64,000 nucleotides of DNA, taken from NCBI GenBank assembly GCA_032622095.1, contig CP136061.1:45145797-45209796 (forward strand), in the 5' to 3' direction. The position numbers were made by a program, and so were the translations under genes. Numbering within the stretch: the stretch's first letter is position 1; the number at the start of each line of letters is the position of its first letter. The DNA is from Siphonodentalium dalli. Taxonomy: Eukaryota; Mollusca; Scaphopoda; Gadilida; Siphonodentaliidae. This document shows, one piece after another, positions 50,601 to 59,600 of the stretch. The notes under the pieces are model-generated. The model worked only from the letters and a program-made list of their open reading frames with translations, searched no databases and was not told the DNA's origin.

Positions 50601-53600
50601 AAGTTTCGTATACGTGATTGATTTATGAAAGGTTGAGAGGTGGGCTTCATATACCACAAAGTCACCATGTTCAGCGAGAATGAGGTTGAACGCTAATGCC
50701 TTGTAACCTTGTATACTCCCGGAGAGATAATATAAGTATCAATAACGGACACATTCCTTCCCGTTTTTGCCGATGACCAGTTCATTCTGACTGGGAAAAC
50801 ATTGCAAAAAATAATTTAAGATATTCGCTGATTCTCAAATTGTATTTGAATCGAATACTGTGGTCGAATCGAATATGATTATGAATACCGAATATTTGCT
50901 GGACCCCACCCTCTGGGGACCTCATTCTGCAAATGACAGACACACTATTTAAGGCTTGCCACTATCGTTCCACTGGAATTGGACTGGCCCCTTCTATAAT
51001 TCTTTACAATAAGCATCTATACCAAATTCTCAAAATAATTACGTGATTCCCACTTGGTGTCATTAAAATATAGTTAAAGGTTTACATAATTTATGTTCTG
51101 AAACTGTCAGTCGACGGTGTCCAGAACAATAAATATAACATATTTCACATATATAATTAATGGAAATAAAATGTAGTTCGTGGCTTCACACAACACACAT
51201 GCATCACATGGCCCCAGGTCAAGCCATAGAGATGACCTGTGCGCTCCCCAATTGGCTAAATCACGCTTCACTTTACGATTCTGTTTGCTAATTGGGGTCA
51301 CACATTCAGTGAAATTCCCAGGTTGTTTGGGCCAAAAAGAATTTTCCGAATTTTGTGTAAGCAAGTGCATGTGTTGGGATATAACTAGTTTTTAGCTCAC
51401 CTGAGACGAAGTCTCCAGTGGAGCTATAGTCATCACTCCAGGTCAAATATGTGCGAATCCAGGGCCATTACTCTTTCCATTGGAGTTGCATATTATATTT
51501 ACAAAATCTTCCACCCATATACTGTTAATACAGTAGTATAGTATGTAAGTGTACATAATTGTTTCTCCAATTAACGATAATAACTCTCCAGTTCTTTCAT
51601 ACTCATTGTCAAACTGGAAATTGAAGCTTGATTCCCAGCTTTCCTAAACAAAAATTATATAAACCAACAGGGCTGAGTAAACATACAGGCGAGAATTTTA
51701 TCCTAAAATTAATAAACGTTCATGTATGCTTATTTGGTGCTCAAGAGTAGATGTTTTCTATTCTGATGAATACTTTCTGTTTACAGGTACGGCACTTTGT
51801 GAATCAGAATGAGCTGGGATTCATAGTTTACTCGAGAAAAGAAATTCCTAAAGGAGCTGAAATAACAATTCCTTTTGATTACCGCTACCAAGATTGGTGA
51901 GTATGAATATATTCTGATTGGTCTTCATACCTCTATATACTCCTACAAGCATTTGCACTCTGGAACTTGACTGCAAGAGGTTAGCTGGATGAAATGATGT
52001 CATGTCACAGGCTAAAACTTTTTATCATATTGTATGGACGCAAATTGCAACGCACTACCAGTAATTGTTGAAAATAGGTGCCAAATGCTATTCTAATCTG
52101 CCAGTTGAGTGTTTTAAAATATAAGAAATTGATGTTGATTTTGTTGCATTCCTTGGAGTATGCGGTCAAAGAATTAACATTTCATCTTTGGTTTCAAAAA
52201 TGGATCTGCACCACAAGGAGTTGGTCTGAGGTCAGATCAGGAATAGTGAAGCACCTGTTTGTGATCTACTTTATTAAACCCTTACTCACGCATTTGATTG
52301 ACTGCATCCGTCCGTCAGTCTGGCTAAATAACTCTGAACAGATATGAACAAATAGGTATGCCCACCCTAGGCAGTATGCCACATAGGGAAATGCATCGGG
52401 CGACAGCCCAGCTCTTCTTATTTTGTGGCACATTTCCATATTTTGGACGCAACATTTACCGACTTGAATTTAGGCAAATATAAAGGCCTGTGTGCCATGA
52501 ATTATATATCTTTATAAACATATTTGTGATTTTATTTCAGCAACTATTGTGTAGATTGTGCCTGTTTACGGGGGACCTGTACTGTTTCCAAGTATTTTAA
52601 GAAGCAAAGAGCTGCACAAGCAAGGTTTGTAGTGGCAGCTCACTTGATGTTTTTATTGGAATTCATAATTGTTTAGCCAGGTCTTAAAATCCATCAAATT
52701 TCGCGAGAATCAAAACATAGCATTTCTGTAGGGAATCAAGACTTTTTATGAGAATCGAAATGAGAATCACCCACCATTCCATCCCGCCACCCATAGTGCC
52801 ACAGGCGCTCATATATAGGTAGTACCCACCCACCACCCCATCCCGCCACCCATAGTATCTTATGCGCCGCAGGCGCTCGTATATAGGTAGTACCCACCCA
52901 CCACCCCATCCCGCCACTAATAGTATATTATGCGCCGCAGGCGCTCGTATATAGGTAGTACCCACACACCATCCCATCCCGCCACCCATAGTATCTTATA
53001 CACCGCAGGCGCTCGTATATATGTAGTACCCACCCACCACCCCATCCTGCCACCCATAGTATCTTATGCGCCGCAGGCGCTCGTATATAGGTAGTACCCA
53101 CCCATCCCGCCACCAATAGTATTTTATCGCCGCAGGCGCTCGTATATAGGTAGTACCCACCCACCATCCCATCCCGCCACCCATAGTATCTTATGCGCCA
53201 CAGGCGCTCGTATATAGGTAGTACCCACCCACCACCCCATCCCGCCACCCATAGTATCTTATGCGCCGCAGGGGCTCGTATATAGGTAGTAACCACCCCA
53301 TCGCGTCATCCATAGTATCTTATGCGCCGCAGGCGCTCGTATATAGGTAGTACCCACCCACCATACCATCCCGCCACCCATAGTATCTTATGCGCCGCAG
53401 GCGTTCGTATATAGGTAGTACCTACCCACCATCCTATCCCGCCACCCATAGTATCTTATGCGCCGCAGGCGCTCGTATATAGGTAGTACCCACCCACCAC
53501 CCCATCCCGCCACCCATAGTATCTTATGCGCCGCAGGCACTCGTATATATGGGTATATAGGTAGTATTCTGATTCTCCTCGGATTTTAAGGCCTATTGGC

Positions 53601-56600
53601 ATTAATATCCCTCATTGCGTTCTCATTTAGCCAGGTAAGACTTTATATAAGCTCAAATTACCATGTAAGTAATATATATAGATTGCTGAGAATTTGAGAA
53701 CTTACATATCTATTTCATTGACTTAAGTATCAGCATTACCACTTCAAGGTTCACTCCCTCCAATTTCAGGGTATAACATTTGTATTTATCACTCTTTGAT
53801 TCCGAGATCAATATTCACAGATAATTAAACCAAATGTACATTTTAGTTTGAAATTTGACAACTGGGTATGCATGAACTATTTTACAAGAATTTTCTAAAT
53901 TTGGAAATTGTGTAAATTGTGTGGATGAGTGGTGGGGTTGAAAATTGTGTGGAACTCTTAATTCAAGATATTAATCTATTTAATAACCTTTTTAGGTCTC
54001 TAAGAACGAGACAGAAAAGTATTTCTGAGGCTTCAACCAGTGTGGAAACCCCAGTCAAAGTTGAAAAAGACGCTCCTGAAAAAAGTCTGTCACCAGTGAA
54101 AGAGTCGCCAGTCAAATCGCCTCCAGTACAGCAGCCCTTGAGCATAGATGTCACGAAACCTGAAAAAGCTCCTGTAGAGAAATTGGTGAGTTCTGTATGC
54201 GATAAAGCCACATTCCATATTTATAAGCTGGTACATTCATATATTTTAGAAATAACTGGTTTCCATTAAGTTGATGTAGTTATTATAACTCATGAACATA
54301 ATTGAAACAAGTGTTCTCTATATATAGGATCTGTTTGTCCATCTGTCTCTTCGGATTTTTCTCCCAGACCCCTAGACCGATTTCAACCAAATTTGGTGCG
54401 GTGATTCGGGAGCTCAATAAAACAATTTAATTTTTTTTTAAATTGAAACTTAAAAAAAAAAATCAAACTGTTTAAATGTTCAAAATGTGAGTGAAGCGCA
54501 CACAGGTCCAAGGCTCCTAATGTACAAAGGGACTGCAGGCGCATCCGACACTGAATAAAGGCTAGTTTCTTATTTAATCCCAGTATTGGTAAAAACGACT
54601 AGTTGTAATGTTCTGCAATATAGCTATAATTTCATAGAAAAAAAATCTAAATAATTAATAGTGACAAAATCTCCTGTTAACCGATTGCTGCCTCAAAGAT
54701 ATTATGTTATACCACTAAATCTATATAGAAAGTTCCAGCAAGAGACACACTATCATTAATTACTGAGAATTAAATAAGTAAATTATTTGTCAAATTAGTT
54801 GAAATTCATTTCCCTAATTAACTGGCGAAAGTACACCCACAAAGCTCTTATAAATGCCCCATTACGCAAAACAACAATACCACAAAACCGCATTACCTGG
54901 ACAATAGACAACTTTAGACCAGAATAAAAATAAGTCTGTCAAACTAATGACCCAAGGTACAATTGTAAACTGAACAAAACGCATTCCCAAAATACCCAGG
55001 ATAAACTCTGTACATCAGCTGTATACATGATAAAAATTCTCTATTCTAGCACTCTCCAAAGGCTGTGAAGCAAGAGGAAAGGAGCCCACGAAAAACTTCT
55101 GCTTCATCTCAACAAAATATGGATCCTATATCCAGTCCGACAGAGAGTGAATCTGATGCACACAAGAAAATGGTAACCCTACTATATAGTTGGCTACATT
55201 AAATCAGGCGTATAAATTAAAATTGTGTGTTTGTTCTCAGGTAACGCTGGGCGGTTTCCTGATTACTGCGTCATGACATCATAGTTTTGCGCCATTCTGT
55301 ATCCTTGCGCAATATTTTAACAGAAATGGCTGGTTATGTTGTAGCTTTAAGAACGTGTTATTTCTAACCGTCAGTTTCATTGTGATCTGGTATGGAAAAT
55401 ATAATAAACACAACAGTTAGCTGTTCTGAGTAGCATACAGTTTTTCTCCTTTCGTGAGATGCAAGGATTATTTTCACTCGGCTAGCGCCTCGTAAAAATA
55501 TTCCTGTGTATCTCACTCGAGGAGGAAAACCGTACGCTACTCAAAACAATTAACTATTGTCTATTTATTATACCCCCACCCCGACTCTCGAAGAGAATGG
55601 GGGTATACTGGATTGACCTCACCTGTCCGTCTGTCCGTCATTCTGTCCGTCTGTCCAGACAACTTTGTTTATCTGGAAATGTTGGTTTTTTGTGTCCGAG
55701 CAGATATCTCCTCCACTGTTTGACAAATCTCAATGAAATTTGGTATGGCTGTTCACTACTATGAGGGCATTCAACGAAGTGTTCAATCATTTTTTTTACA
55801 GATTTTCAGTTCAAGAGTTATTCATCTTTGTTTATCTGGAAAACTTGTTTTTTGGTCCATTCGAGCAGATATCTCCACCAGTTGATGAATCTCAATGAAA
55901 TTTGGTATGGATGTTCACTACTATGAGGGCAATCAATTGAGTCTTCAATTGTTTTTATAGAGTGTTCAATCATTTTTTTTCCAGTTTTCCATTCTAGAGT
56001 AGAGTTCTATTTGTAGATTTGGATATGAATTTTCACTATTATGATGGCAATCTGTTGAGTGTTCAATCGTTTTGTTCATGTTTTCCATTCTACAGTTAAT
56101 TATCTGTTTATATGAAAATGTTTTTTCCTGTCCATGCAGATATCTCACCCATACTTAGAATTTGCCACCGTTTGGGTATGCCAGCATTTATTTTTTTATT
56201 TTACCCATATAGAAATCAGATGCATATCATGTAATGTGCGCTTGCTATAGTTTGGTGTACTTTCATCACGTTATCTCATACTTCATGATCTTGGTTATAT
56301 TACACGGTGGCGAAAAAAACCATGATATTATTTCAGCAAAACTCTGATTTAGTTTAGTTTATATCGCCCAGAACTATTCTCAGGTACTGACTTCATCAAC
56401 TGGATGTAGGTGTGTTTTCGTATCACTGTTTGAAAACTGGTTTGTCTCATTAACAATGACAAAAAGTCCAAATTCCTGTTCATTTTCTTGGAATGGGGCC
56501 TCGGTGGCTCAGTAGGTTAGGGGTACAACTTCAAACCGTCTTGCCCCTCCAGCGCTGGCGATGAGGGTTCAAATCCACATATTTACATGATGGACTTTGT

Positions 56601-59600
56601 GACTCGAATAGGATTTTTAGTCGAGTTTTTGAAGTCGAGTTTTTCAAAAACTCGACTTATGGTTTGACGAGGGACGGTTGGCGGGCGGGCGGACCTAAAG
56701 AATGCCTTATAACTTTGACATTTGTGAACGGATTCAAAAATAATTTGGTATGGCAGTTGCTCCCAATGACTATATACTACCTGTAGAAAATGGGTCACGT
56801 CCGAACTTTTTTACAAGAGTTATCCATCTTAGATGGTTTTTAGTTAAGTTTTTTACCGATAGCGCGATAACTCACGCAAATATTAACCAATTTCAACAAT
56901 ATTTGGTATATGAGACTCTTGCAACAATATCTCGGACGAGTTCGAATACCAGGTTTGTCCGAATTTTTTTTCCGGAGTTATGGGTCTTAGTTTGTCTATT
57001 TTTAGCAATTTTAACACTGTTAGCGCGATAACTCGATGAAATATTAACCGATTTCAACAATATTTGGTATATGAGTCTCCTGCAACAATATCTCGGACAA
57101 GTTTGAAAATCAGGTTTGTCCAAAAAAAAATTGCGAAGTTATGGGTCTTAGTTTGTCTATTTTTAGCAATTTTAACACTGTTAGCGTGATAACTCGATGA
57201 AATATTAACCGATTTCAACAATATTTGGTATATGAGTCTCCTGCAACAATATCTCGGACAAGTTTGAAAATCAGGTTTGTCCAAAAAAAATTTGCGGAGT
57301 TATGGGTCTTAGTTTGTCTATTTTTAGCAATTTTAACACTGTTAGCGTGATAACTCCATGAAATATTAACGGATTCAATTGATATTTGGTATATAGGTCT
57401 ATTGCAATAATTTACCACCGTCCAACTTTTTTTCCCGGAGTTGTGCACCTTATTGGCAGATGTTTGTTTCGACTGCCAAAAAACTCGACAAAAGAATCTT
57501 AGATTTGTTCAATGAATTGATTTCATTTTATAAGAAAGTAATTCAGTTACTCAATTAAGTTTTCTATTTAACATTTTGCCACTGGAAAATATGCATTGAC
57601 TTGATTTATGAACTTCTCATTTTGTCAGACAAGAGAAGAAAGGAAAATGGAAGCAATCATGAAGGCATTCGATCAAATGGACAAGAGAAGAGAGAGACGC
57701 CGTAGTGAGCAACAAAAACCAGATCCACCTTCAAGACGAACAACAAAAGACAAAAGAGATGAACCACCCCCAGAAGAAGAATATGTAAGTGAATGAACAT
57801 ATATACAAAACAAAAACAAAGCATTCCTAACAGGCTAACAGTGTAATTACCATCAAATACAAGTTCAAATGTGTATTAGCATTTTTAGCTCAATTTGAAA
57901 AAGTCAGGTTTCAGCTATTGCCATGGGTCGGTGTCCTTCCAATTGTGCTTGCGTCCATCAACAATGTCCTTTAGCACACCATATAGGTCACATCTCTCAT
58001 CCGATCATCATCAAACTTTATATGAATCTTAAGGGTTGCCCTCTAGATGGGAGCCATCGATTTTTCGGAAATTCGTTAAAAAACATGGCCGCCAGCAGCC
58101 ATCTTAGATTTTAAATTTGAATCCATCGACACACCATGCAGTCCGCATTTATTGGAGAATTGTTTTGAAAATTTAAAGGCATGTTTGGGTCTCCTCAAGT
58201 TGGGAGCTATCGAATGTGAACAATTTTCCAAGAAAAACATTGCCGTCGGCAGCCATCATGAATTTTACTCTTTGCATGACTAAATCCTTCAGCACACCCT
58301 ACAGGCCACCTCCCTCATCCGATCATCACCAAACTTCATATGGATCTAGATGGAAGCCATAAATTTGTTTAAAAACATGGCCACCAGCAGCCATCTTGGA
58401 TTTCAAATTTTAATCCATCGGCACACCCTGCAGCTCACTTTTATTACAGAAATGTTTTGAAAATATACAAGCATGTTCATAACCGCCTCTAGATGGGAGC
58501 TATCAAATTATAGCAATCTTGGATGAAAATCATGGCTGCCAGCAGCCATCTTGGATATTACTCTTGCCATGACTGAATCCTTTGGCATACCCTATAGACC
58601 ACATCCTTCATCTGATCGTCAACAAACTTCATATTGAACTTTGGGGTGACCACTCGATGGGAGCTATTGAATTTCATTGGAAAACAGGGCAGCCAGTGGC
58701 CATCTTGGATTTTATATATATATCTCTTCAGGTTGACATCTGGTATTACTTAGACATATCAAATTGCCAATTTTCCTAATCGCTCCATTGACTGTAACAC
58801 ATAAAAATTATCCCCCTCCAAGTTAAGCTACAGTGTCATTGACACTTTCATAAGTTACAACAGCAACTCTGTGCATACAAAATTATTTCTTTCGTAATTC
58901 TTTGTGTTTTTATACCCCCACTTTCGAAGGGGGGGTATACTGGATTGACTGCGTCTGTCCGTCACACTTTCTCCCTGCATGGGGCTGTACGTCCGTCCGA
59001 CCTCATAACTCGAACAACTATTAACCGATTTCAATAATTTTTTGTATGCAATCTCCTTAGGACCGCCTCTCCGCATGATGCTAATTGCGGTGCGGTCCAA
59101 CTTTCTTTTTTTAAGTTATGCCTTACTTTTCTACTTATTTTGACTTAGAAAATTCTGTCCGACTTAATAACTTTAACAAATATGAACCGATTTCAATAAT
59201 TTTTGGTATACATGCTTCTCACAACACCCTCTCTACATGATGCGGCTCAGGGTTGTCTCGGACTGTTTTTCCTAACATTACACTTCATTTTCGACTTATT
59301 TTGACTTTTGGGATTTTTTTTGTGTGGATGCTATCAAGTTAGGAAACACTCGACAAAAGCCATCTTAGATGTTAAGGTTGCGTTTCATTTTCTACCCTTT
59401 TTTGGGTTTCTGCAATCATTCGATCAAATATGAACCAATTTGAATATTTTTTTCTGTACAAGCTTCTTGCGACACCATATCGATATTATTAATCCAAATT
59501 TTTCTTTAAAGTTAAAAATCTTTTTTTTAGCCACGGTGGGGGTATGCCAGCACGCGAGTGCACACCTCTCGTTGTTTCTGTTGTAATTCTTTGTGTTTTT

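Noticed and set aside
52684-53296. Overlapping minus-strand frames of 62-122 codons with a repeating peptide
   Set aside because: They are entirely produced by the 67-bp minisatellite; no start context, domain or splice support.
56893-57448. Three minus-strand frames of 76-77 codons with near-identical sequence
   Set aside because: They are offset by exactly 161 bases and arise from the 161-bp tandem repeat.
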